From positions 113,206 through 177,205 of the forward strand of contig JAKCPI010001839.1 in the NCBI GenBank assembly GCA_023213315.1: a stretch of DNA of 64,000 nt. The letters run 5' to 3'. The notes beneath the pieces were generated by a model. That model had not been told where the DNA came from and ran no database searches. It saw only the letters and a program-made list of their open reading frames with translations. Origin of the DNA: Euborellia annulipes. Lineage: Eukaryota; Arthropoda; Insecta; Dermaptera; Anisolabididae. The position numbers were made by a program, and so were the translations under genes. Positions 53,058-62,960 of this stretch are shown piece after piece. Positions within the stretch are counted from its first letter, which is position 1. Each line of letters starts with the position of its first letter.

Positions 53058-53493
53058 ACCCACCAGCACACATCTAGAAACACTCAAAACAAAACCAATT
53101 CTCCGGCCCAAACCAGGCATTAACAATGAAAGGACCATTAGTACATCAACCAACTCAGGAATAAAAGCAGCAAACCCAACCGAGAGGACTCAGTTGCAAG
53201 CTAACCAGAGACCAGTCAACATCTTGAACGTCTCAGCAGTAAGCAAATCCAAAAGACAAATCACTTCGACTATCAACACGCAAACCAACACCACACAACC
53301 CAATACATCTCAAAGGCTAACACAAGCCTCGGAAACATCCAGCAATACATCGACTTGGGGAGTAGGCAGATTGAGGCCCCGAAGTCAACCTAAATTAAAC
53401 ACAGACACGATCACACATACACACACCCAATCTAAATCTCAGGAACAACTCCAAGCCCATAACACATCCACTAACCAAACCAATAACCAATAA
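53058..53493 (+). CDS. Thr/Asn/Ser-rich frame, right palindrome arm
   Basis: Open for about 145 codons from a stop at 53055, ending TNQTNNQ before TAA. No ATG at the start. About 90% identical to the inverted frame at 52248-52547 over 99 residues by eye, so the frame survived after the arms diverged. Function unknown. Confidence 0.35.
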
Positions 53494-53510
53494 CCTCGAC
53501 TTGGGGAGGC

Positions 53511-54233
53511 AGGTCATTCAATAAGTCCGTAGGATGACAGATGGCGTTACGATACGGGTATAAATTTGACAGCAATCTAACTATTGATTCGTGAGTTATA
53601 GAATTTTATGTGAAGCAACTTTTGTTATTGGAAAAAAAAATGGAAAAAAGTGAATTTCGAGTTTTAATAAAGCATTGCTTTTTGTTGAAAGAGGTAATAA
53701 AAGAAGGAAATGCAGCCAGTGTATTTTCTTTATTGATTATCAGCCCACGGCTAACGTTTCGATCACATGGTTTGGACCATTATCAGAGCTGGGGCTGTGT
53801 CAAAAAAGGCATATATACTTTCCCCGAAACGGGAGGGCCTCATGTGAAATAATAGAAACTACTATTATAGTTATAGTATAAATGGCCCTTCTCGTTGTAT
53901 GTGAGAGGTACGAGTCGGCTTTCAAAATTGCTTTTTCATGAAAAAAAAATACAGTGGAAACCAAACAATGGCTTGATAAACATTATCCGAACTCTGCTCC
54001 ATCCAGACAAATGTCTGCTTGGAAGAAATTTAAGTCCAATGATGAAGTATCGCTGAAACTGATGCCTATTTTGACGAGAAAGATAAATCGTACTATAAAA
54101 GTGGTATCGAAAAGTTGGAAAATCGCTATACTCGTTGTATCGCCCTCGAAGGCAACTATGTTGAATAATAAAATCGAGTTTTGTCAAAATTTAGTTGTTT
54201 TCTTACTTATCCTACGGACTTATTGAATGACCT
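53511..54233 (+). mobile_element. Deleted mariner element
   Basis: Terminal repeats of AGGTCATTCAATAAGTCCGT type at both ends. The inner frame keeps a transposase start (MEKSEFRVLIKHCFLLK from 53640). After an interruption it has KQWLDKHYPNSAPS (about 53965), then skips to a C-terminus GIEKLENRYTRCIALEGNYV ending near 54166. The catalytic D-D-D region is lost. A PLE-end fragment with a hammerhead-like motif is inserted at about 53695-53945. Confidence 0.82.
53753..53786 (-). ncRNA. Hammerhead-like motif, one core change
   Basis: On the minus strand: CTGATAA (one base off CUGAUGA), T, stem II GGTC/GATC, GAAA, CGTT, then AGC pairing with the bases before the core. Inserted in the mariner. Confidence 0.6.
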
Positions 54234-54726
54234 GATATAATCTTTCTGATTTTCCAAAATAAAATAAGAGCGTATTTGTTGAGAAGAGAGCCCTCCAGGA
54301 ACCAGGGCCTTTCAGAAAAAATGCGAGCCAGGGACAACTATCAAAAAAACTACGGGAGGAAAAAAAAAGAAAAATATCAATATAAAATTGAATTTTTTCT
54401 ATTAGCCTTCATTTGTTAGTTTAAATTTCTTTTCGCTTGATCTTATATTTTGATTAAGTTGAGGCCACGATTATTGATAAACTCCCCTCCCCCTTTCCCT
54501 ACAGACCCTATAGGCTCTGTCCCGAAGCTATCCTAACCATGCTCCCTTTGCAAAACTGGGCTTTCATCTTATGCTTACACCAAAAACAAAAACAATTAGG
54601 AATAATCGCCCCGCCCCATATTTACGAATTCAGATATCAAACATCGACTCGCCTGTGCTTCTTTGCTTACAGCTTTACATCTCTCTGAACTTTATAGAAT
54701 GACTCTAGTATAATTAAATTAATTAA
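54234..54726. other. Unassigned DNA
   Basis: No ORF or repeat recognised. Moderately AT-rich. Confidence 0.45.
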
Positions 54727-54804
54727 ATATATTATGAGGTATGTCTTTGTGGCTGGAAGTATTATTATTAAGGAGTCAAAAAAAAAATTCTTCGTTGTCC
54801 TATG

Positions 54805-55110
54805 CATGGGCGTACCCAGAATCAAATCTAGGGGGGGGGGGGGGGGGGGGGGCATGGTCAGATCATGGTCGTCCAGGGGGGGGCAGATCATGGTCGTCCA
54901 GATTGGGACATAGCTATTTTTAATATAGAGGGGAAAAGCCTTCGAATTAAAGGCCTAAAAACCCTCGAGTCCTAACAAAAATAATCATTCGCCGCCGCTA
55001 TTCACCAATTTTGTTTCGTTTCACCACTTTATAAACGTTTAATTTTTTTTTTTTTTTGCTTCTGGGGGGGGGCAGCTGCCCCCCCCTGCCCCTCGCTGGG
55101 TACGCCCATG
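54805..55110. mobile_element. 306-bp hAT MITE with 8-bp TSD
   Basis: Ends CATGGGCGTACCCAG and its complement CTGGGTACGCCCATG, with G and C runs inside. GTCCTATG flanks both sides (54797-54804, 55111-55118). Confidence 0.88.
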
Positions 55111-55183
55111 GTCCTATGAGCGCTCCGTTCATGCGAATGTGTGTCGCTGAAATTGTAATTTTCATTTATTCTCGCCTCCGGCT

Positions 55184-55216
55184 CTGAAGATGGCCTAGAC
55201 CAGTGGCCGAAACGTC
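55184..55216 (+). ncRNA. Hammerhead ribozyme motif, PLE type
   Basis: GGCT, core CTGAAGA, T, stem II GGCC/GGCC, GAAA, CGTC, then AGCC closing stem I with four pairs. All core bases are intact. Confidence 0.82.
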
Positions 55217-55402
55217 AGCCTGGAACGGCAATAAAAAAAGAAACAATTTTGGCTGCCTATGTCTTGAATTTTTTTTTTGACTCCTTAATAATAAATATAT
55301 TATAATAAATAAATAACAGAAAACAAAATAATAATAAAAAAAAAAAACAAAGATTTTCCCTTTGTAAAATAAAATAATAAAAAAAAAAAAACAATAGCAA
55401 AT

Positions 55403-55501
55403 TTATTTGGTTTGGAATGGTGGTACCCAGCCTCCGAAGGCCTTTTCGAATTCTCTAGCTACTTCTAGACAAAGGTGGTCATTATAGAACCAAGCAGCAA
55501 C
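55403..55501 (-). CDS. Possible terminal exon of a host gene
   Basis: On the minus strand a pyrimidine-rich acceptor (TTATTTTTTCCAG) is followed by 32 codons and a TAA. The frame begins VAAWFYNDHLCLEVAREF and ends GGWVPPFQTK. The composition is that of an ordinary globular or membrane-associated protein and unlike the surrounding AT-rich DNA. AATAAA overlaps the stop and may be the polyadenylation signal. I do not recognise the protein, and no upstream exon was found before the Copia insertion at 61398-56758. Confidence 0.45.
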   Translation of the reverse strand, partial: VAAWFYNDHLCLEVAREFEKAFGGWVPPFQTK

Positions 55502-56757
55502 CTGGAAAAAATAAATTAAATAATCTTTAGTAAACATTTAAAATGCTACTGGGTACACACACCAGTAATGGCCACAGGCCATTCATCTTTCATAAACAGG
55601 AACTATATCTAGACATTTATAGGGAGGCTACCAATTTGAAAAATCTCGAGTGACAACATATAAGATATTTTATAGTACAGAAAAATAAAGCAGTATATTA
55701 AAAATGACTTTTTTGCTATTTTTTTAAAGGAAAAATTAATTGAGATTGACTGGATAGAAGATTTACTTTAAAGCCCAGTAGGTAAAAAGCATTATTATTT
55801 AAATCTATATGAATAAAATTGTTACACTGAAACAAAACGACCTTGTAAAATTAAAGTGAAATCCCTTTAAAAATTTTCAATAAACCTTCCCATAAAATTA
55901 ACAGAGTTTCCTCTTATTTTTACAGGAAATCGCCTCAAGTTCTTTTTGACAAAATCTTCCGGAAAAAATGAAAAAAATTCCTTTTATTTTTACAGGAAAT
56001 CTCATCGAGTTCTTATTCAAAAAGAAATTCCCTAAAATTGACACGGTTTCCTTTTATTTTGACAGTAAAAACCTTTAAATTTTTATTTTCTAGGAAAAAG
56101 GCAACACCCTCTCTATCTACCCATTGCTTACTCTAACTCAAGTTCGTCATTCTGTCTTACAACGTTAGTAGACAGTATATCTAGCTTGAGTTAGACTAGG
56201 CGACATTTGTTTTCCAGATTCATTCTTTGAATATTTTTTGTGAAATCCGAGTTGATATCTTCTTCCATCATATATACTTTTTTAATTTTGAAAATATTTG
56301 TACTTTTTTATTCACGGGCACGTTTAACAAAATTTTCTTTGTGTCCTGTTTTTTATTTTAAATTTCTTAAGGTAGCTTTCCGATCTCGGCAGTCGCAACC
56401 AGGGGGTTGTGAGTTACAGCTTGTAACTCACAGGATTTGACATATGAAAAAATGCTAACGCCAGAGGTCCCCACAATTTGGCGTGGTTTTAAGGCAGTAC
56501 ATTTAAATTTATAATAAAGGGAGAGAAAGGAGGTGAAAGGGTTAGAGGGGACCACCGAAGCTGGCGGCAAGATAGTACTTCTCAGGGGACTATAGAGGAT
56601 CACCTCAGTTGCTGACAAGAGAGTTTTTTCATTGTTTGAGGTTTTAAGTATAAGAATTTGACCATAATTGCAAGTTTTCACATTATGTTAGCACGTATTC
56701 CATTGATTTCCTATGAAAATAAGAGGGGTGGGGGTAAAAAAAAATTGGACCAAAAAT
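55502..56757. other. Non-coding DNA, possible intron
   Basis: A diverged repeat of about 105 bp (CCTTTTATTTTTACAGGAAA and neighbours) occurs at about 55905-56080. TCTAACTCAAG at 56133 is mirrored near 56190. No other exon was found on the minus strand. Confidence 0.45.
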
Positions 56758-56966
56758 TATTAGGGTTTGAATTAAACCGCCTTCATTTAGTAATTTTCTT
56801 TTTGTGTATAAACCAAGTTGGTCACACTGATCTATGTAAGTCGTTCACAAGTTGTTCATGTAATATCCAAGATCTCATTTGTGTTAATTAAACAAGTATT
56901 CATGACAAAAGGGCTTAATTCATTTATCAAAAACATCCTCTGCAATTTATTATACAAAATATAATA
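56758..56966 (+). repeat. Copia 5' LTR
   Basis: Starts TATTAGGGTTTGAATTAAAC and ends ACAAAATATAATA. The short inverted TATTA/TAATA ends replace the canonical dinucleotides. The TSD supports these limits. Confidence 0.92.
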
Positions 56967-56982
56967 GGTTATGGGTGCCAGT
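56967..56982 (+). promoter_or_regulatory. Copia primer-binding site
   Basis: GGTTATGGGTGCCAGT follows the LTR directly. It resembles the site used by Drosophila copia, which pairs with an internal (anticodon-side) half of initiator tRNA-Met, with a mismatch. Confidence 0.7.
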
Positions 56983-57153
56983 TACGATTTTAAAATAATA
57001 AATTAGGCAGAAAAATTGTTTGTGTCGCGATAAAAAAAAAGTAAGGTTTTATTAACTTTTTCTTTCATTTTGAATTGAGAAGCTGATTGTTTAATAAAAA
57101 CTATCAAGAGTTTTATAAAATTAAACAAAGACAGTCACAAAAGTCAAATAGAA

Positions 57154-60100
57154 ATGGAGTTTTTCAAACACATCAAGCCTTTGTCAGGTGAATTGGATTG
57201 GCCAGTTTGGAAACACAAGATCAGAGATCTTCTAGACTATCATGAAGATGCCTTAGATGTCATTGACGGTAAATTAGTTAAACCTAAGGACCTCGAAGAA
57301 CCAGCCACAGATGCATCAAGAAAAGCTTTTAAATCTCAAAGTGATAGATTTAGAAAAGCCAATAGCTATGCTAAGTCAATGATCGCAAGTTCTGTTACAG
57401 ACTCAGTGTATCAGAAAATAATGGATCAAGAGACAGCTGCAGATGCTTGGAACACATTGAAGCAACAATACGAGGCATCATCAAAAGACCAGTTATTTAA
57501 GATTTGTTCAGATTTCTTTTCCTTCAGCTGGAATGATAAAGAAGATGTGTCAATGCATATAGCAAAGTTGAAAACACTCTGGAATGAATTAAATAATGGT
57601 CTCAAGGCTAAAGAAGAGAATACTTTGCCAGATCTCCTGCTAGTTTGCAAAACCTTACATATTTTACCACGTTCATTTGAAAACTTCAAGTCAGGCTGGA
57701 TGCTTTTGAAGAGTGAAGACAGCAAGACTTTTGAAGACCTAACTGTCAAACTCTGCACGTTTGAACGGAATTTTATGAAAAATCCAGTTAGTGAAAGTTC
57801 CGTGGCTCTAGTAGCAGACACAAAACAAAAGAAGAGTAAGCACAATAATAATAAAACAAAAACTAGAAAAGGTAATTGTAATTATTGTAAGAAACCTGGA
57901 CATTGGGTATCAGATTGTGAAAAATGGATTGCAGATGGCAAACCTAAGAAAAAAGTTCAAGAAGCATCAACAGCAGATGTGAATGGCCTTATGCTTGCAG
58001 AAGTAGAGGCATTTTCTGTAGAACCAGATCCTTCTACATGGTGGGTTGATAACGGTGCTACAAGACATGTGACAAATAGTCCTTTATATTTCTCAGATTT
58101 TAAAAGATTTGACAGTCCAAGAGGTATAAAGTCAGCAGGCACAGAAACTCTAGCTGCAGTAGGTACAGGGACAATTCGAGTCAAATCTTACACTAAAGAA
58201 GAATTTTTGCTCACAGATGTGTGGTATGTTCCCAAATTATCAAGAAACCTGTTTTCCGTATTAGCAGCTCAAGATAAAAACCCAAAAAGCGTATTTGAGT
58301 CAACAGTAAAAGAGTGCTGGCTTTCAAATCAGGGAAAGCAAATGCTATATGGAAAAAGAGAACCTGGGGGCACACTATTCAAGGCAGAAATTGAACCAGT
58401 AATTCCAAAAGAGACTCCAGAGGTAAATGTTGTTGATATGTTACAGTTATACCACGAGAGGTGGGGCCATCAAGATAAAAGGCATGTTAAAGCTAAATTG
58501 CAGAAAGATTTGCAAATAAAAGTTGCCAAAGAAGAAACGCAAGACAAATATTGCGAGCCTTGCATTTATGGCAAAGCTCACAGACTGCCATTTGGTCACA
58601 GAGAACAATCAACAAAACCTGGAGAGCTAATGTCAGCTGATGTTTGTGGACCTTTTAAAGAATCCTACTCAAAATATAAATATTTGGTAATTTTCAAAGA
58701 TTGTTATACCAAATTTCGATATGGCTTTTTAATGAAAGAAAAGTCTGAAGTAAAAGAAAAGTTGAAGCATGTTCTTCAACATGCTAAAGTACAAGGACAT
58801 CCTATTCAACAATTCATTACCGACAATGGAGGAGAAATGGATAACGAAGAAATAAGAGAAATCTTAAGTGCAGCGGGGGTCACACAGAGGTTGACAGCTC
58901 CCTACACTCCACAGCAAAATTCAGTTAGTGAACGAGATTTTCGAACAATTATTGAAATGGCTAGGACATTCAAATATTCTAATGAAGATATAATTTTCCC
59001 AGAAGCCATGTGGGCAGAGCTTGTAGCTACCTCATTGTACATCCTAAATAGAACTGGGAAGTCATCTGAAGAAGGTGTAAGTCCATATGAACTTTGGCTA
59101 GGGAAGAAACCAAGAATAAAGCATTTAAGAATAATTGGTTCAGTATGCTACGTTCACATTCCTGATCAAAAACGTAAGAAGATGGATAAGAAATCTGTAA
59201 AAGGTTATTTGATAGGATATGACGGTGATGAACGTTATCGTGTCTGGATTAAAGAAGAAAATAAAGTGATATTAAGTAGAGATGTCTTATTTCAAGAAAA
59301 GTTAAGCCAGTGTGAATATGTAAAATTGCCTATGAAAGATTTAGAAGAAACAAATGAAGAAAGTCAAGAAAGAGAAGAAAGTGAATCAGAATCTAAAGAA
59401 TCTCCGGAAATACTTCCAGAAAATATCGACATTGAGTCTGAAGAATTTTCAGAGAATGACGATTTAGAGTCAGCAGACGAAGATCAAGAAAACCCGCTTT
59501 CACAATTTTCTAGAAATTTGAGGGATCGTTCTAAATTATCCAAACCGTCACATTTAAATGATTACGTAATGTTTGGTGAAGAGGCAACATTACAAGTTAC
59601 AACTCCTGATTGTTATGAAGACGCTCTTAATAGTCAAAATAAAAGTCATTGCAAAGAGGCAATGGACAATGAAATAAAATCATTAAAACAGAACAATACA
59701 TGGGAACTTACAAATTTGCCAAAAGGTTCTAGAGCGATACCATGTAAATGGGTTTTTAGACTAAAAACCAATCCTGATGGTACGATAGAAAAGTTTAAGG
59801 CAAGACTTGTAATAAAAGGTTTTAGTCAACGTTATGGAATCCACTTTAATGAAACATTTAGTCCTGTAACTAAATTAAGTACAATAAGATCCATGCTAAG
59901 TATCGCCGCTCGAGAGAAAATGCATTTAATGCAATTCGATGTGTCAACTGCATTTTTGTATGGAAATCTAGAAGAAGATATCTACATGGAACAACCAGAG
60001 GGTTTCAGTGATGGCACTAAAAGGGTCTGTAAGTTAAAACGAAGTCTATATGGATTAAAACAAGCGCCGAGGTGCTGGAACAAAAGATTCAGTACATTTC

Positions 60101-61128
60101 TTAAATCAGCAGGATTCAAGACTAGTGAGGCTGATCCATGTCTGCACATTAGAGACAGATTAAACAAAAAACTAATGGTCGCGTTGTACGTAGATGACGG
60201 GTTAGTTATGGCAAGTGATCAAGAAGAAGCATACTCCTTTTTGAAAGAACTGGAAAACGAGTTCAAAATAACTACAAAACCAGCGTCCTACTTCCTTGGT
60301 TTTGAAATTGAACATTTAGAGGATGGTTCAATTAAGATCTGTCAGCGGGCATATGCAAGAAAATTGTTAGAACGTTTTAACTTCAGCGATTGCAAACCTG
60401 TATCAACTCCTATGATAAAGTGTGGCGACACCACAGAAAACAAGAGAGAAGATGACAAAAACCATAATTTTCCGTACAGACAAGCTGTAGGTGCACTTAT
60501 GTACCTAATGTTGGGTACAAGACCTGACCTCGCTTATAGTGTTAGTGTTTTATCAAGAACGCTAGACAGCTCAACTACCGAAGATGTCGTTAAACTGAAG
60601 AGAGTTCTTCGCTACATTGCAGGTACATGCAATTTGGGCATAGTTTACAGGCCTGATGGTAGCTTCAAACTAAACTGCTACAGTGATGCAGACTTTGGAG
60701 GCTGCATCAAAACTGGACGATCAACTTCTGGAGTTGTAGTGACTCATGCAGGAGGAGCTATTTCGTGGCTCAGTCAAAGACAAGCTATGACTGCAACGTC
60801 AACAACTGAAGCAGAACTCGTAGCCGCAAACGAAGCAACGAAGGAAATAATATGGCTGTCCAGATTATTCGAAGAAATGGGTTGTCAGAAGCAAATACCT
60901 ATTCTCCAAATAGACAACCAGGCAACCATTCGTCTGTGCCATAATCCCGAAAACCATCAAAGAACTAAACACATAAGAATCAAGTATTTCTTCATAAGAG
61001 AAAAGGTACTCGAAGGAATAATGAAAGTTCAGCACATTTCTGCAGAGGACCAAGTAGCTGATATCTTGACCAAACCACTTCCAAGACCAAGACTTGAGAA
61101 CCTGAATAAAAAGTTGGGACTTTCATAA
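57154..61128 (+). CDS. Copia gag-pol polyprotein, intact
   Basis: 1324 codons from ATG to TAA without a break. Gag has a UBN2-type region (about residues 40-210) and a zinc knuckle CNYCKKPGHWVSDC from residue 242. Protease has DNGA at 299 in WWVDNGATRHVT, where DSG or DTG is more usual. Integrase follows: a zinc-binding H-H-C-C region (HERWGHQDKRH to CEPCIYGKAH, about 430-480), then core D in SADVCGPF, D in ITDNGGE and E in QNSVSERDF. RT comes after integrase, as in Copia: FDVSTAFLYGNLEEDIYMEQ and the YVDD box at 1012-1015. RNase H has CYSDADFGG and STTEAELVA. The tail is ADILTKPLPRPRLE. All catalytic residues but the variant protease Asn look normal. Confidence 0.96.
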   Translation: MEFFKHIKPLSGELDWPVWKHKIRDLLDYHEDALDVIDGKLVKPKDLEEPATDASRKAFKSQSDRFRKANSYAKSMIASSVTDSVYQKIMDQETAADAWNTLKQQYEASSKDQLFKICSDFFSFSWNDKEDVSMHIAKLKTLWNELNNGLKAKEENTLPDLLLVCKTLHILPRSFENFKSGWMLLKSEDSKTFEDLTVKLCTFERNFMKNPVSESSVALVADTKQKKSKHNNNKTKTRKGNCNYCKKPGHWVSDCEKWIADGKPKKKVQEASTADVNGLMLAEVEAFSVEPDPSTWWVDNGATRHVTNSPLYFSDFKRFDSPRGIKSAGTETLAAVGTGTIRVKSYTKEEFLLTDVWYVPKLSRNLFSVLAAQDKNPKSVFESTVKECWLSNQGKQMLYGKREPGGTLFKAEIEPVIPKETPEVNVVDMLQLYHERWGHQDKRHVKAKLQKDLQIKVAKEETQDKYCEPCIYGKAHRLPFGHREQSTKPGELMSADVCGPFKESYSKYKYLVIFKDCYTKFRYGFLMKEKSEVKEKLKHVLQHAKVQGHPIQQFITDNGGEMDNEEIREILSAAGVTQRLTAPYTPQQNSVSERDFRTIIEMARTFKYSNEDIIFPEAMWAELVATSLYILNRTGKSSEEGVSPYELWLGKKPRIKHLRIIGSVCYVHIPDQKRKKMDKKSVKGYLIGYDGDERYRVWIKEENKVILSRDVLFQEKLSQCEYVKLPMKDLEETNEESQEREESESESKESPEILPENIDIESEEFSENDDLESADEDQENPLSQFSRNLRDRSKLSKPSHLNDYVMFGEEATLQVTTPDCYEDALNSQNKSHCKEAMDNEIKSLKQNNTWELTNLPKGSRAIPCKWVFRLKTNPDGTIEKFKARLVIKGFSQRYGIHFNETFSPVTKLSTIRSMLSIAAREKMHLMQFDVSTAFLYGNLEEDIYMEQPEGFSDGTKRVCKLKRSLYGLKQAPRCWNKRFSTFLKSAGFKTSEADPCLHIRDRLNKKLMVALYVDDGLVMASDQEEAYSFLKELENEFKITTKPASYFLGFEIEHLEDGSIKICQRAYARKLLERFNFSDCKPVSTPMIKCGDTTENKREDDKNHNFPYRQAVGALMYLMLGTRPDLAYSVSVLSRTLDSSTTEDVVKLKRVLRYIAGTCNLGIVYRPDGSFKLNCYSDADFGGCIKTGRSTSGVVVTHAGGAISWLSQRQAMTATSTTEAELVAANEATKEIIWLSRLFEEMGCQKQIPILQIDNQATIRLCHNPENHQRTKHIRIKYFFIREKVLEGIMKVQHISAEDQVADILTKPLPRPRLENLNKKLGLS

Positions 61129-61180
61129 ACATGTTTAGTATTCTTTGTAACTAATTTAAAGTAATTGTTAAAAGAAAAAT

Positions 61181-61189
61181 AAGGGAAAG
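61181..61189 (+). promoter_or_regulatory. Copia polypurine tract
   Basis: AAGGGAAAG directly before the 3' LTR, the usual plus-strand primer. Confidence 0.8.
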
Positions 61190-61398
61190 TATTAGGGTTT
61201 GAATTAAACCGCCTTCATTTAGTATTTTTCTTTTTGTGTATAAACCAAGTTGGTCACACTGATCTATGTAAGTCGTTCACAAGTTGTTCATGTAATATCC
61301 AAGATCTCATTTGTGTTAATTAAACAAGTATTCATGACAAAAGGGCTTAATTCATTTATCAAAAACATCCTCTGCAATTTATTATACAAAATATAATA
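61190..61398 (+). repeat. Copia 3' LTR
   Basis: 209 bp, with one difference seen from the 5' LTR. Confidence 0.92.
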
Positions 61399-61403
61399 AA
61401 AAT

Positions 61404-61589
61404 TGGCTCGGCAAGATCCGGATCCTTATTCTGGGAGCTATTCTTAGCCCAAATCCATTGACAGAATTCGGTCCTCAGATTTTGCATACTCAACTACCTA
61501 CAGCGCCTGGTCTAAAAATCACTAGCAAATTTTTTAAAATTTTAATTTTATTAAAATTGTGATTTTATTTAAAATTTTTAAAGCTTTAT
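61404..61589. other. Unassigned DNA
   Basis: One plus-strand frame is open for about 55 codons but matches nothing I recognise. It is the right flank of the Copia target. Confidence 0.4.
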
Positions 61590-61683
61590 ATTTATTTTTT
61601 TTTTTATTTATTTATAGTATACAAGCAAGTTGCTTTTCAACTTGATTCGTACAGTAATATTTACAATTTATTTCATTATGAGC

Positions 61684-62960
61684 TCATTCCGCCATGATGA
61701 AGGCCCTCAATCGCAGCGCCCCCATCAGGAGTTTACAAACAGAGTTCAGCTCCCCACCATTCATCGGGCTCAAAAGGGTCTCCCACATCCCCTCCTCACT
61801 GCAGCAGCCCAAGGCATCACTCCTTAACCCCGAGTATATGGGGCATTCAACCAAGACGTGATATAAGGTCTCATTTTTGTTTAAGTTGCAGATTGTACAT
61901 ATATTATTGGGGTCGATAACGTGAGAGCCCCCAGCAGCATAGAAGTAAATTCTCCGCGAGTTGCTAAGTCGCGCCTCGTGCAGGATTCTCAACTTATTTA
62001 TAGAGCATTTTAAGCTCAACAGATTGCCCTGTCTGAAATCTATAAGTTTGTAGTGGGGAATGTAGGTCGAACACTGAATCGACAGAGAGACCTCGGCAAA
62101 ATAGTGACATTGGATCTCTTGAGTAAGAGTCCCGATATATTTTTTTATTTCATTAAGGTTTTGTCTTTGCCAGAGGTCCTCCCTGCCGATCACCCCAAAA
62201 TAGTGTCTTAACTGAAACGCCCAATTATACCTCTCATCCGCACCACCATTGCTATGGTGGAGTAGCCGACGATAGCAGATAAAGGGCAATCTGTCCGGAG
62301 GCATGTTCAGTATCCTGCACAACAATTTCAAAGATCTTTTAAATACTAACGTAATAATCCTATGCTGCTGGAATTCTCTCCTTACTACATAGCCCGGGGT
62401 GGAATCATGCAAAAAATACAGCGATTTAAAAAATTTTAGCTGACATTTCTCAATCACCTCTCGGTAACGAAGGCCCCACACCTCCGCTCCATAAAGCAGC
62501 ACAGACAAGATGGCGGATCTGTATAGGAGGTCCCTATTCTCATTTATATTTATCTTGCTTCTCAAAATTAATTTTCGCGTACTTGCCATGGCAATATTTG
62601 CTTTAGCAAGCATTTTATTTGCTGTCTTAAGAAAAATTCCCGATGAGAAGAAATCAATACCGAGATATGTCATTTGGTTCACATTTTCAAGAACCCTGTC
62701 GCCGCATCTAAAGATTTTGGGAGAGACCCTTCCCGCCCTCTGAAAAATCAGAACTTTTGATTTTTCCCTGTTGATACTTAAAAGATTATTCTCACAATAA
62801 TCACTAAGGGTGTCTAACATTTTTTGTAATTTTACTGGGGTATCAGAGGTCAACATTAAGTCGTCTGCATAAAACAAAGCAGACAGGCTCACCCTTCCAT
62901 CAACATAAACACCCTCGATGCCCTTGAGTGATAAAAAGTTCTCGAAATCTGCTATAAGCA
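61684..62960 (-). pseudogene. LINE RT palm to C-terminus
   Basis: Frame from about 62960 down to the TGA near 61681. It has ALFYADDLMLTS (catalytic YADD at about 62860-62872), then INREKSKVLIF, a thumb with VLLYGAEVWGL, and a C-terminal CX2C-H-C motif (ICTICNLNKNETLYHVLVEC). The end is AFIMAE. It joins the upstream RT frame at about 62962 through a one-base change in a T run. Confidence 0.88.

Larger units (their letters stand above)
51940..53493 (-). mobile_element. PLE-like end with palindromic upstream region
   Basis: On the minus strand a hammerhead-like motif (52012-52054) lies near the 3' tip. Upstream the sequence is a long palindrome: about 52248-52985 pairs with 53010-53493. The right arm lacks roughly 330 bp present in the left arm (52600-52900), a section with repeated CATTAACAAAGGG-like words. 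Each arm encodes the same Thr/Asn/Ser/Gln-rich frame. Confidence 0.6.
54727..55298 (+). mobile_element. PLE 3'-end fragment with hAT inside
   Basis: An inverted pair (ATTATTAAGGAGTCAAAAAA at the left, its complement near 55270-55298) encloses a PLE end with an intact hammerhead motif and GGCAATAAAAAAAG after it. The left part is split by the hAT at 54805-55110. Confidence 0.6.
56758..61398 (+). mobile_element. Complete, possibly active Copia retrotransposon
   Basis: 4641 bp, flanked by the 5-bp TSD AAAAT (56753-56757, 61399-61403). The two 209-bp LTRs differ by one substitution (TTAGTAATTTT against TTAGTATTTTT). A primer-binding site, a single 1324-codon frame and a polypurine tract (AAGGGAAAG) are all in place. 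LTR ends are TATTA...TAATA rather than TG...CA. Confidence 0.95.

Noticed and set aside
56367..56681. 104-codon minus-strand frame
   Set aside because: No recognisable motif. The composition is uneven and there are no splice or promoter cues.
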